Translations under genes and position numbers: made by a program | Source: JANQFM01 sp035471925 | Lineage (GTDB): Bacteria > Acidobacteriota > UBA6911 > RPQK01 > DATIPO01 | DNA length: 64,000 nt | Direction: 5' to 3' | NCBI GenBank assembly: GCA_035471925.1 | Contig: DATIPO010000147.1 | Span: forward strand, 22,932-86,931 | The notes under the pieces: model-generated | Database searches by the model: none | What the model saw: only the letters and a program-made list of their open reading frames with translations | Told to the model about the DNA's origin: nothing | In this document: in pieces, positions 43,600 through 52,085 of the stretch | Layout: the number at the start of each line of letters is the position of its first letter | Numbering within the stretch: position 1 is the first letter of the stretch

Positions 43600-46341
43600 T
43601 CATTCTGAGCGCAGGATGCGCAGCGGATCGACCCGAGTGGCGCGGCGGGCGGGAAAGAATGCGGCCGCCGCGGCCACCGCCAGCAGCGCCGCGGCGGTGG
43701 CCGCGAAGGTCGTGGGATCGGTAGCGCTGACGCCGGTCAGGAAACCTGTCAACAACTGGGAAAGACCCAGCGCTGCCAGCAAACCCAGCAGCAACCCCAA
43801 CACGGCAGGCCATAGTCCGGCCCGCAGCATCATGCGCAGGACGTCGGCTCCGCGGGCTCCCAGAGCCATGCGGATGCCGATCTCGGACCGCCGTTGAGAA
43901 ACCAGGTAGGCCACCACGCCGTAGAGCCCCACCGAGGCCAACACCAGCGCCAGCAGGGCGAAGACGGTGAAGAGCACGCCAAACAGGGTGTACTCCCATT
44001 CGTCCTGGCTGATGACGTCGCTCATGGTCTGAACACTGAGCACGGGTTGATTGGGATCGACCTCCCAAACCGCGCGGCGCAGGGAGTCGACCAACGTTCG
44101 AGATTCCGGCTGGGGGGTCTTGATAGCCAAGACCAGCCGGGAGCCGCTGGATTGGGCCCAGGGAACGTAGATGGCGGGAAACGTCTCGCCTCTGATGCCG
44201 GCGATCTTGGCGTCCTCAGCCACGCCCACGATGGTGGACCAGCCGTCGTCGGTGGGCTTCATGCCCAGGAAGATCCGGCGGCCCAGGGGGTCTTCACCAG
44301 GCCAGTATTTCTCGGCCAGCCTTTCGTTGACCACCACCACTTTGCGTGAGTCGGGACCGTCGGAGCCCGCCAGGGGCCGTCCTCTGACGATGGACGTCCC
44401 CAAGGTTTCGAAGTAATCGGGCAGCGTCCGCATGTAGAGGGCCACTTCGGGCGTTTCGCCTTCGCCTTTGGGATGGCCTTGAGCGTGAAAGTAGGCGCCG
44501 TTGAAGCTGAGCAGGGGTTTGAAGGACATTCCGGACACGCTCTCGACGCCCGGCAGGACTTGCACGCGCTCCACCAGTCTACGGGCGAACTCCTGGCGCT
44601 GGGACTCCTCGGGATAGTCGGCTTGAGGCAGAATGATGTCGAGAGTCAGCAGATCCTGGCGATCGAACCCGAGATCGACGGTGTTCTTGTGCAGATAGCC
44701 CTGCATGAGCAGCGCCGCTCCCACGACCAGGGTCATGGAGAGAGCCACCTCGGCCGCCACCAAGCCTTGGCCCAGGAGCCGGCCCCGCCGCGAGCCGGCC
44801 GTCCGCGAAGACTCGCGCAAGGCCTCGCCGCTGTCGATGCGGGAAAAGCGCAAGGCCGGAGCCAGTCCGAACAGGAGTCCGCTGAGCAGGGACACCCCCA
44901 GGGCAAAGAGCAGGACGTTGGAATCGAAGTCAAAGGTCATCCAAATGGGCAACTCGCCCAGTCCGCCGATGCCGGAATAAATAGCGTTCTTTCCGGCCCA
45001 AGCCAGGGGGAGCGCCGCCAGGCCCGCCAGCAAGGCAAGAAAGGCCGCCTCCGACAACACCTGGATCATCAGGCGTCGGCGGCCGGCACCCAGAGCGCCC
45101 CGCACGGCCAGTTCGCGGCGGCGCACATCGAAGCGCGCCAGGGCCAGGTTGGTGACGTTGGCGCAGGCGATCAGCAACACGAAGAGAACCACGCCCAACA
45201 GGACGATCAGCAGGAGCCGGTCGTCATCTTGGACGTTCTCCTCGCGCAGGGGCAAAACCCTGACCTGAATCTCGGCGTTGCTCATGGGCGACTGCTGAGC
45301 CAGGCGGGACGCGATGCCCTGCATTTCCGAGCGGACTTCCTCGATGGTCACACCCTCGGCTTTGCGCGCCACCACTTCCAGGAAGCGGTTGGGACGGTCC
45401 TCCTCCTTCTCAGCCCTGCGCAGCGGGATCCACAGGTCCTGCAGGAGATTGAAGCGGAAGCCCGGGGGCATGACGCCCAGGACTGTAGTTTCCTGGCCCT
45501 CGATGCGGATGGTCCGACCCACCAAGCCGGAATCGCCGCCGAACATCTGCTGCCACAGCCGGTAACTGATGACCACCGTGGGGGGCGCCCCTGGCCGGTC
45601 GTCGGCGGGACCGAAGACCCTGCCTTCCAGCGCCGGAACCCCCAAGACCTCGAAGAAGGCTCCGCTGGCCTGGACTCCGCTGATGGAATGAGGACGTCCT
45701 TCGCGGTCGATGACGGCGAAATCATCTCCGTCGAAAGCCGCCATCGATTCCAGCGTCTTGCTGCTCCGCTCCCAGTCTTTGAAGTTGGGATAGGAGACGG
45801 CCGAGACGCGCAGATCTCGGGAAAACATGAACTCGGTGAGGTAAAGCAGTTCATGAGGCTGGTTGTAGGGCAGCGGACGCAAGAGCACGCCGTTGACCAT
45901 GCTGAAGATGGTGGTGGAGGCGGCGATGCCCAGGGCCAGGGTCACCACGGCCAAGGCTGCGAAAGCCGGCTTGCGCCTCAGAATCCGAATGGCGTATCGA
46001 AGGTCTTGTCCCAACAGTCTCATGGTCCAGCTTCTCCTCAGGTCTCGTCTTGTCCCTGGCGATGAAGGGTCCGCCTGCGAGCCGAGACTCCAGGGACGCG
46101 CCAAACCTTGACGTGGAGGACCGGCTTGCGGCCTCTCCACCTCAAACAGCTCTTCAAAAGGCACATCCAGCGCCTTGAGCAGGCGCCGCCGGGTCTCCCC
46201 ACCGGGGTACGGCCGCTGGCCGTTGACCAGCATTGAGAGATAAGATCGGCTGACCCCGATGCGAATGGCCCAGCGGTTCTGCGTCATGCGGCTGCGCCCG
46301 ATAAGGCGGGCCAGCCGCTGATGTTTTAAGCGAACTCTCAC
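43600..46341 (-). CDS. XRE-type HTH domain fused to ADOP permease
   Basis: 913 residues from a GTG at 46341, with AGAGGA 7 bases before it (the frame also opens at GTG 46398, without such a site). Residues about 6-66 are an XRE/lambda-repressor helix-turn-helix: RLARLIGRSRMTQNRW...IGVSRSYLSMLVNG...RLLKALDVPFEELF. After a Pro/Ser/Arg linker, residue 107 begins a full ADOP permease (MRLLGQDLRYAIRILRRKPAF, helix LALGIAASTTIFSMVNGVLLRPLPY). FtsX blocks are near 390-510 and 800-905. GAGGAG lies 10 bases before the internal ATG at 46023, so a permease without the HTH could also be made. No ATPase is adjacent. Confidence 0.88.
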   Translation of the reverse strand: MRVRLKHQRLARLIGRSRMTQNRWAIRIGVSRSYLSMLVNGQRPYPGGETRRRLLKALDVPFEELFEVERPQAGPPRQGLARPWSLGSQADPSSPGTRRDLRRSWTMRLLGQDLRYAIRILRRKPAFAALAVVTLALGIAASTTIFSMVNGVLLRPLPYNQPHELLYLTEFMFSRDLRVSAVSYPNFKDWERSSKTLESMAAFDGDDFAVIDREGRPHSISGVQASGAFFEVLGVPALEGRVFGPADDRPGAPPTVVISYRLWQQMFGGDSGLVGRTIRIEGQETTVLGVMPPGFRFNLLQDLWIPLRRAEKEEDRPNRFLEVVARKAEGVTIEEVRSEMQGIASRLAQQSPMSNAEIQVRVLPLREENVQDDDRLLLIVLLGVVLFVLLIACANVTNLALARFDVRRRELAVRGALGAGRRRLMIQVLSEAAFLALLAGLAALPLAWAGKNAIYSGIGGLGELPIWMTFDFDSNVLLFALGVSLLSGLLFGLAPALRFSRIDSGEALRESSRTAGSRRGRLLGQGLVAAEVALSMTLVVGAALLMQGYLHKNTVDLGFDRQDLLTLDIILPQADYPEESQRQEFARRLVERVQVLPGVESVSGMSFKPLLSFNGAYFHAQGHPKGEGETPEVALYMRTLPDYFETLGTSIVRGRPLAGSDGPDSRKVVVVNERLAEKYWPGEDPLGRRIFLGMKPTDDGWSTIVGVAEDAKIAGIRGETFPAIYVPWAQSSGSRLVLAIKTPQPESRTLVDSLRRAVWEVDPNQPVLSVQTMSDVISQDEWEYTLFGVLFTVFALLALVLASVGLYGVVAYLVSQRRSEIGIRMALGARGADVLRMMLRAGLWPAVLGLLLGLLAALGLSQLLTGFLTGVSATDPTTFAATAAALLAVAAAAAFFPARRATRVDPLRILRSE

Positions 46342-46403
46342 AATCGCGTCCTCTTCACTAAAACGATGCCGGATCAGATTCGTCAACCATTCTCTCACGG
46401 TTT

Positions 46404-46423
46404 CTGTTCACACCTGTTTACAG
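46404..46423. promoter_or_regulatory. tandem 10-bp repeat, candidate operator
   Basis: CTGTTCACAC (46404-46413) is followed at once by CTGTTTACAG (46414-46423), which is itself near-palindromic. It lies 63-82 bases upstream of the GTG at 46341, in the gap between the XRE-permease gene and the divergent parvulin gene. A ten-base period and a dyad are typical of XRE operators. No regulator contact is proven. Confidence 0.4.
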
Positions 46424-46592
46424 GGGGATTTCGAAACAAGCCCGGGAGGGGGCCGTCCGCGAGCGGCGGCCGGAGAGGCGCTTGAATTCAAAGGGCTCAA
46501 AATAGACAATAGGCTGTGAACCGATATTCGGATCGGCGAAGGCGGGCTGAGGCGGCTCGGCCTCACCCGACCCCCGCATGAAAGGACTCCCC

Positions 46593-47708
46593 GTGTATAG
46601 CAAAATCAGGATTGTGCTCTCTCTGCTCCTGCTGCTCTCGGCGGCAGGCTGCCAAGGCAGCATTGGAGACGCCGTGGCAGCTCAGCAAGAGGAAGGCAAC
46701 GACCAATTTTTCAAAGCCGATCCCCAGGCTGATTTCGCCGGCTCTCATATCCTGGTGGCCTATAAAGGCGCTCAACAGGCCAAGCCGGAGATCACCCGCA
46801 GCAAGGAAGAAGCCAAAGCCAAGGCCCAGGACCTCATCGACCAGCTCAAGGCTGATCCGTCTAAATTTGAGGAACTGGCGCGGCAGGAATCGGACGGCCC
46901 CTCGGCGGCCCGTGACGGCAGCCTGGGCGCCTGGCAGGAAGGCCGCATGGTGCCCGAGTTCGATGCCGCCGTGAAGACCCTTCAAGTGGGCGAGATCACC
47001 GCTGAACCCGTGGAGACCGGCTTCGGCTTCCACGTCATCCGGCGCGATTCGCTTGAAGTTGAGCATTTCGGCGCCGAAGCCCTGGTGATCGGTTATCAAG
47101 GAGCTCCCCGGGCGCCGGCCGAGGCCACCCGCAGCCAGCAGGAAGCCCAAGCGCTGGCCGAGGAAATCAAGTCCGAAATCAACAGCGACAACTTCGAGCA
47201 GATGGTGGAACGGTACTCCGACAACGAAAGCAAGAAGCCCGTCTTCATGGGCGTGCTGAAAAAGGGCGATCCTGCCCCTCAGGAGATCATGGACGCCATT
47301 ACGCAGCTCCAGGTGGGCGAAGTGTCGGGTCCTCTGGAGATGCCCTTCGGATACGCCTTTGTGCGGCGCATGCGGCTGGAACAGCGGGCCGGAGCCCACA
47401 TCCTCATCGCCTATCAAGGAGCGCAGCGCTCTCAGGCCGAGCGCAGCAAGGAAGAGGCGCTGGAGAAAGCCAGGGAAGTTCTGGCTCAGGCCCAACAGGA
47501 TCCGTCTCAATTCGCTGAACTGGCCAGACAGCACTCCGACGGGCCGTCAGGGCCTCAAGGCGGCGACCTGGGGGTGTGGTTCAAGGGCCGGATGGTGGGA
47601 GCCTTCGATGAAGCCATGGGTGCGATCGAGCCGGGTGAAATCTACCCCGAGCCCGTGGAGACCGAATTCGGCTACCACATCCTGATGCGCAGAGCCGTGC
47701 CCGAATAA
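46593..47708 (+). CDS. parvulin-type peptidyl-prolyl isomerase lipoprotein, three domains
   Basis: 371 residues from a GTG, with AAAGGA 6 bases before it (an ATG five codons earlier at 46578 has no ribosome site). The signal and lipobox read LLLLLSAAGC. Three rotamase-like copies follow. Copy 1: SHILVAYKG...LARQESDGPS...GSLGAWQEGRMVPEFDAA. Copy 3: AHILIAYQG...LARQHSDGPS...GDLGVWFKGRMVGAFDEA. Copy 2 (EALVIGYQG...MVERYSDNES) lacks the HI dyad and the LGxW turn and is probably inactive. It folds exported proteins in the periplasm. Confidence 0.88.
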   Translation: MYSKIRIVLSLLLLLSAAGCQGSIGDAVAAQQEEGNDQFFKADPQADFAGSHILVAYKGAQQAKPEITRSKEEAKAKAQDLIDQLKADPSKFEELARQESDGPSAARDGSLGAWQEGRMVPEFDAAVKTLQVGEITAEPVETGFGFHVIRRDSLEVEHFGAEALVIGYQGAPRAPAEATRSQQEAQALAEEIKSEINSDNFEQMVERYSDNESKKPVFMGVLKKGDPAPQEIMDAITQLQVGEVSGPLEMPFGYAFVRRMRLEQRAGAHILIAYQGAQRSQAERSKEEALEKAREVLAQAQQDPSQFAELARQHSDGPSGPQGGDLGVWFKGRMVGAFDEAMGAIEPGEIYPEPVETEFGYHILMRRAVPE

Positions 47709-47778
47709 TCCGTTCTCGAAGGGCGCCGGAGCGGGTGCCTGGGAGGCCGCTGCGCTCAACGCACCAGCGCGCTTTCCA

Positions 47779-49788
47779 TCAAGTGGCGACGGGAGCGGCT
47801 TGGGTGAGTCCGCGCAGCACTTCGACCAGATCGGAGGATTTGAAAGGCTTGCACAGATAGGCGTCCATGCCGACTTCAAAACAGCGCTCCCGGTCCTCCC
47901 TCAGAGCGTGAGCCGTCAAGGCCACAATGGGAACGTGTTTGGAGCGGCCGTTCTCTAGCTGGCGGATGCGCTCGGTGGCTTCGTATCCGCCCATTTCAGG
48001 CATCTGAAGGTCCATCAGGATGAGATCGAAACGGCACTGCTCGTAGATCTCCAGGGCTTGGCGGCCATTGTCGGCCACCGTCACCCGGTGGCCTCGCTTT
48101 TCCAGCAGGCGGACGGCCAGGCGCTGGTTGACCGGGTTGTCCTCAGCCAAAAGGATCCGCAAGCCTTCGTGATCCTCCAAGTCCACTTGACCCTGGGTAC
48201 GAATGTGGCCGTTGTCGGAGATGCGGTGGCTGGAGGTCCGGCGGGCGCGGGACAGGGGAACAGAGAAGCTGAAGATGCTGCCCCGCCCCACCTCGCTTTC
48301 CAGATCGAGGCGTCCCTTCATCAAATGGACCAGGTGGGCTGAAATGGCCAGCCCCAGGCCGGTGCCGCCGAAACGGCGAGTGGTGGAGCCGTCGCCTTGG
48401 GTGAAGGCTTCGAAAATGCGTTCCCGGGCCTCGGGACTGATGCCGATGCCGCTGTCCTCGACCTGGAAGCGAAGGCTGGCCGGCCCATCTCCGGAAAGCC
48501 CCACAGCGAGGGTTACGCCGCCTTCCTCGGTAAACTTCACGGCGTTGGAGAGCAGGTTGGAGAGCACTTGGCGCAGACGGGTGGGATCACCCACCATTTG
48601 GTCCGGCAATTCCGCATCGAAGTCGGTGCTGAAGGAGATGCCCTTCTCGCGGCACTGGGGACCCCAAACCTTGGTCAGGTCGCCCAGCCATTCCTTGAGA
48701 TCGAAGGGAATTGCCTCCAAGCGCAGCTTGCGGGCCTCGATCTTGGAAAAGTCCAGGATGTCGTTGATCAGTTCCAAGAGCGTGTCCGCGGACAGGGATA
48801 CGGCTTCCAAACAGTCGTGCCTCTCTTCTTCAGTCTCGCTGCCCAAGGCCAGCTCGGTCATGCCGATGATGGCGTTGAGCGGAGTGCGGATCTCGTGCGA
48901 AACGTTGGCCAGGAATTCGCTCTTAGCCTGGTTGGCCGACTCGGCCAGCTCCTTGGCCTTCTGCAACTCGGCCTCGGCCCGCTTGCGCTCCGAGACGTCC
49001 TGATAGAGCGCGTAGACCCCTACCGGGGAACCGTCCACATCGAGGCGCACTCCGTGGACCTCGACATCGATCCAGGCCCCGTCTTTGCGGCGGCGCTTGG
49101 CGCTGAAGCGGATCAGTTGTTCGCCGCTCATGGCGCGGGCCGTGTATTCGCTGGCCTTGCGGTTCTCCTGACGGGGAGCGATCAGACCGTCCAGCTTGCG
49201 TCCCAGGATTTCCTTGCGGCGGTAGTGGAAGATCTGCTGGAAGGCGGGATTGATCAATTCGATGCGGCCGTCCTTGTCGAGCACCACAATCCCCAGGGGC
49301 GAGTTCTCGATGAGGGCTTCCAGGTAGGCACTGCGCTGGGCCACCTCTCTCTGAACGCGCTTCCGGGCTGAAATGTCGCGGCATACACAGACGAAGCCGA
49401 TTCCCTCAAGAGCCGTTAGCGCCAATAATTGATCGAAGGGCAAGCCGTTGCGCCGACGCCCTCTGATCTCACCCCTCCAATGGCCCTTCTCCCGCAAGAC
49501 GGGCAGGATGTCGCGCCGGAAGCGGGCCAATTCGCGAGGACCGTAAAGGGAACGCCAGCTCTCGCCCACCAGTTCGCCGGGCGAGTCGTAGCCGAAGATG
49601 CGGGCATGGGGCTCGTTGAGGTAGCGGTAGCGCTGATCAGGGGAAAGAACGGCGATGCCGTCCAGGGCGTTGTCGAGGACGGCGGAGTGGATGCGCTTTT
49701 CAGCCTCCCATTGGAGCTTTTCCTCCTCCAAAACGGCCAAGCGTCGCCGGACCTCTTCAAGCTCGCTCATGGTGTTAACGCTGCTCAT
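47779..49788 (-). CDS. hybrid sensor histidine kinase (PAS-PAS-HisKA-HATPase-REC)
   Basis: 669 residues from ATG 49788 (a second ATG at 49770; the frame is open to 49965 but that part is Trp/Gly-rich and unlike the family). A short coiled coil leads to PAS 1 (about 30-140), PAS 2 (about 150-265), the HisKA H298 in ANVSHEIRTPLNAI, an ATPase domain (LLSNAVKF, EDSGIGIS, GGTGLGLAIS) and a C-terminal receiver with D593 in DLILMDLQMPE and K647 in LCKPF. No membrane helix is seen, so it senses a cytoplasmic cue through PAS. The output phosphorelay partner is not adjacent. Confidence 0.93.
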   Translation of the reverse strand: MSSVNTMSELEEVRRRLAVLEEEKLQWEAEKRIHSAVLDNALDGIAVLSPDQRYRYLNEPHARIFGYDSPGELVGESWRSLYGPRELARFRRDILPVLREKGHWRGEIRGRRRNGLPFDQLLALTALEGIGFVCVCRDISARKRVQREVAQRSAYLEALIENSPLGIVVLDKDGRIELINPAFQQIFHYRRKEILGRKLDGLIAPRQENRKASEYTARAMSGEQLIRFSAKRRRKDGAWIDVEVHGVRLDVDGSPVGVYALYQDVSERKRAEAELQKAKELAESANQAKSEFLANVSHEIRTPLNAIIGMTELALGSETEEERHDCLEAVSLSADTLLELINDILDFSKIEARKLRLEAIPFDLKEWLGDLTKVWGPQCREKGISFSTDFDAELPDQMVGDPTRLRQVLSNLLSNAVKFTEEGGVTLAVGLSGDGPASLRFQVEDSGIGISPEARERIFEAFTQGDGSTTRRFGGTGLGLAISAHLVHLMKGRLDLESEVGRGSIFSFSVPLSRARRTSSHRISDNGHIRTQGQVDLEDHEGLRILLAEDNPVNQRLAVRLLEKRGHRVTVADNGRQALEIYEQCRFDLILMDLQMPEMGGYEATERIRQLENGRSKHVPIVALTAHALREDRERCFEVGMDAYLCKPFKSSDLVEVLRGLTQAAPVAT

Positions 49789-49986
49789 CCATGCCCGCCT
49801 AGCTGTTCTATCGGCAAGAAGCAGCGATTCCTTAACACCAAATCCCGCATTTCGAAAGGGGCCCCAAAACCATCCCGTCAGGGTGGAAAAAGAGCCGGAG
49901 GCACAGCCGCCAGTGTCAGAAATGCCGACACCGAAACTGCGCGATATCCCCCAGAAGAGGCGCAAGAGTCCAAATTTTGGGTTGGT

Positions 49987-50000
49987 TAAACTATGGTTTA
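49987..50000. promoter_or_regulatory. TAAAC-N4-GTTTA dyad, candidate operator
   Basis: A perfect five-base inverted repeat with four-base spacing ends 14 bases before the -35 of the LuxR-type gene promoter. A regulator site is plausible. Confidence 0.35.
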
Positions 50001-50014
50001 GCTCAGTTTTGGTT

Positions 50015-50042
50015 TTGACAATTTATCTGGTTCTGGTAGAAT
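50015..50042 (+). promoter_or_regulatory. near-consensus sigma-70 promoter of the LuxR-type gene
   Basis: TTGACA (50015-50020) and TAGAAT (50037-50042) are 16 bases apart in an AT-rich stretch. This leaves a leader of about 105 bases before the ATG at 50155. Confidence 0.7.
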
Positions 50043-50154
50043 ATTATGCAGTCGATAACTTTGGCATGGGAGTTGCCTCCCAGATTGCCTCACACTTGCA
50101 GGTAGAACCAATACCAATCTACAAACTGTTTGCTGAATGGGAGGGGGATCATTC

Positions 50155-50868
50155 ATGCAGCAATCTCGAACTGTACTTATCTTATCTCGCTATCAGATAT
50201 CTGGAGAGGCCATCAGTGCGTTTCTGGAAAGCTGCCGCGTCCTGGACCGGCCCAAGTTTCAGGTGGTTTTCAGACGCTGTCCGTCCCCGCTGGAAATGGC
50301 CCAAGTCGAGGATGTTCGGCCAGCCGCGGTGCTTCTGATTTTCCCGGAGCGGACGCCCGTAAGGATGTCCGGCCTCAACGCCTTGTTTCCATTCGCCAAA
50401 GTCATCGTGCTGGCGCGTGACGTGAGCGACGAGAAGCAAGCCCGCTGGATCGGACAAGGCGCCGGCGGCGTCATCGACGAGAAGACCGCCGCTGACCTGA
50501 GCGTGTTGGAAAGAGCTCTCGATACTGTCCTCGACGGACAGGTCTGGGCCTCGCGTCGAGTCTTGACCAAGTGCCTGCGCCAGCCTGAGGAAGAGCCTGG
50601 CCGCAACGGGCATGACTTGACCAAGCGCGAAGAGGAACTGGTAGGCCTGTTGGGTCTGGGCCTTACCAACTCCAGCATCGCCGAACGGCTGCGCATTTCG
50701 CCCAAAACGGTCAAGGGCCATCTCACCAACATTTACCGCAAGCTGGACGTCGACAACCGTCTCCAGGCTGTCAACAAGATGCGTCACCAAACGGCCGCGG
50801 CCGAAAGGACGCTTGTAGGCGACACGACCAGAGAGAAGGTCTCCCCTGACCGGGAAGTTTTACCTTGA
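50155..50868 (+). CDS. LuxR/NarL-type regulator with degenerate receiver
   Basis: 237 residues from ATG 50155 (GGGAGGGGG upstream; ATG 50137 is less likely). Residues about 5-125 align in layout with a receiver, but the expected phosphorylation aspartate at the end of strand 3 (AAVLLIFPE, about residue 62) is absent and the N-terminal acidic pair is replaced. It is a pseudo-receiver. The C-terminal HTH (LTKREEELVGLLGLGLTNSSIAERL...TVKGHLTNIYRKLDV, 154-210) is intact. It probably acts without classical phosphorylation. The stop overlaps the convergent SCO1-like gene by nine bases. Confidence 0.9.
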   Translation: MQQSRTVLILSRYQISGEAISAFLESCRVLDRPKFQVVFRRCPSPLEMAQVEDVRPAAVLLIFPERTPVRMSGLNALFPFAKVIVLARDVSDEKQARWIGQGAGGVIDEKTAADLSVLERALDTVLDGQVWASRRVLTKCLRQPEEEPGRNGHDLTKREEELVGLLGLGLTNSSIAERLRISPKTVKGHLTNIYRKLDVDNRLQAVNKMRHQTAAAERTLVGDTTREKVSPDREVLP

Positions 50869-51432
50869 GCGCGGATTTCCGCCGTCTTTCAGCACGCTGT
50901 CCACGATCTCGATCAGTTCATCGGGCTTGGCCAAGCCCAAGGCCTTTTTCCAATGTTCCTCAGGCACATTGCCGATCAACAGCACCGACTGGTGATTCTC
51001 CTTGGACTCCACCATCTGGCCCAGCCGGCCCAGAATGAACTCCACATTGCGGGGCGGACCGGTCAGGAAGTACCATCCCGGCCCCGCCTCGAAGCGCTGG
51101 GCGAATTCCTTGAGCCGTTGTGGAGTGTCGTAGACGGGATCCACCGTGATCGAAATCAAGTGGACGTCCCGGCCCACCCTGTCACCCAGGTGATCGCGTA
51201 TGGCGGCCATGTTTCGGCTGAGGACGGGACAGACTCCGGTGCAGCGGGTGAAGATAGAGTCGATGATCACCACTTTGTCCTTGAGCAGGTCGCTGAAAAA
51301 GCGGTGGCTGCGTCCGTCCTGGTCGACCAGTTCGGTATCGGTGAAGTAGCTTTCAGCCGCTTCCTGGGCCGGCAGCAGAGGCGCCGTCCAGAGGAGCAGC
51401 AGGAGAGCGGTCGCGAGTGTCTTCAAGTTCAT
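50860..51432 (-). CDS. SCO1/SenC-family copper chaperone
   Basis: 190 residues. A signal peptide (LATALLLLLWTAPLLPAQ) precedes a thioredoxin-like fold. The copper-binding CxxxC is C64/C68 in FTRCTGVCPVLSRN, and the third ligand is H147 in ENHQSVLLIGN. SCO proteins deliver copper to, or reduce thiols of, cuproproteins in the periplasm. It follows a second SCO gene by five bases in the copper locus and most likely serves the giant multicopper oxidase upstream; supply of a respiratory oxidase is an alternative. Confidence 0.93.
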   Translation of the reverse strand: MNLKTLATALLLLLWTAPLLPAQEAAESYFTDTELVDQDGRSHRFFSDLLKDKVVIIDSIFTRCTGVCPVLSRNMAAIRDHLGDRVGRDVHLISITVDPVYDTPQRLKEFAQRFEAGPGWYFLTGPPRNVEFILGRLGQMVESKENHQSVLLIGNVPEEHWKKALGLAKPDELIEIVDSVLKDGGNPRSR

Positions 51433-51437
51433 AGCCT

Positions 51438-52085
51438 TTAGCGGGTTGATGGTGCTTCCTGGAGTTGGGCCAGGATCTCCAGCAGTTTATCAGGGTCGGC
51501 CAGCCCATTGGTGCGGGTCCACTGCCCGCTGGCCTCATTTCCGACCAGGATGGTGGGCGAATGGTCGACCTTGTCGGGCGAGAAGAGCCCGAGGCTGCGC
51601 AACAGACGGTCGACTTCAAGCTTGGATCCGGTGACCAGGGTCCAGTTGTCCCCGCGGGCGCCGAAGCGCGCCTGCCAGGCTCTCAAGCGGCTGGGGCGGT
51701 CAGTGACGGGATCGATGCTGACCGAAATGAGCTGGACCTCGCTGTCCGGCCCCAGCTTTTTCTGCAGCTTGGCGAAGTGGGCCCCCATGGGCGGGCAAAT
51801 GGTGGTGCAGGTGGTGAAGATGGTCTGCACGGCCACGGTGCGTCCTTGGATCAGGTCGCTGAAGAAATGCACCCGGCGTCCCCGCTGGTCGAGCAGCTCG
51901 ACATCGGGGAAGGCCGGAGCTTTAACGGCCTCGGTGGCCTCGTCGGTTTGCGCCGGATCATGGCATTGGGCCTCTTGGGAGGCCTCATCGGCGCCAGGGT
52001 GGTGGTGCTGATGGGTTTGGGCCTGCAGCGCAGCGGCGCTCAGGCAAAGAGTCAAGAGAAGCGTCGGAAAGGCGGATGACCTCAT
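51438..52085 (-). CDS. SCO1/SenC-family protein with histidine-rich N-terminus
   Basis: 215 residues. After a signal peptide, a His cluster (THQHHHPG, 24-31) and CH at 41-42 could bind extra metal. The SCO core has C93/C97 in TTCTTICPPMG and H175 in KVDHSPTILVGN. It shares the fold with the neighbour but differs throughout, so the pair is an old duplication or has divided roles (reductase versus copper carrier). Its ATG overlaps the stop of the beta-propeller gene by one base (TAATG). Confidence 0.92.
   Translation of the reverse strand: MRSSAFPTLLLTLCLSAAALQAQTHQHHHPGADEASQEAQCHDPAQTDEATEAVKAPAFPDVELLDQRGRRVHFFSDLIQGRTVAVQTIFTTCTTICPPMGAHFAKLQKKLGPDSEVQLISVSIDPVTDRPSRLRAWQARFGARGDNWTLVTGSKLEVDRLLRSLGLFSPDKVDHSPTILVGNEASGQWTRTNGLADPDKLLEILAQLQEAPSTR

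Larger units (their letters stand above)
49789..50154. other. AT-rich divergent control region
   Basis: 366 bases between the hybrid kinase and LuxR-type genes. From about 49980 the sequence is clearly richer in A and T than its surroundings. It contains a TAAAC/GTTTA dyad and a near-consensus promoter (listed separately). No gene is supported. Confidence 0.6.

Noticed and set aside
44473..46065. 530-codon plus-strand frame and the similar 38756-40387 minus-strand frame
   Set aside because: Both are antisense to ADOP permeases and rich in Gln/Arg/Gly as expected of shadow frames.
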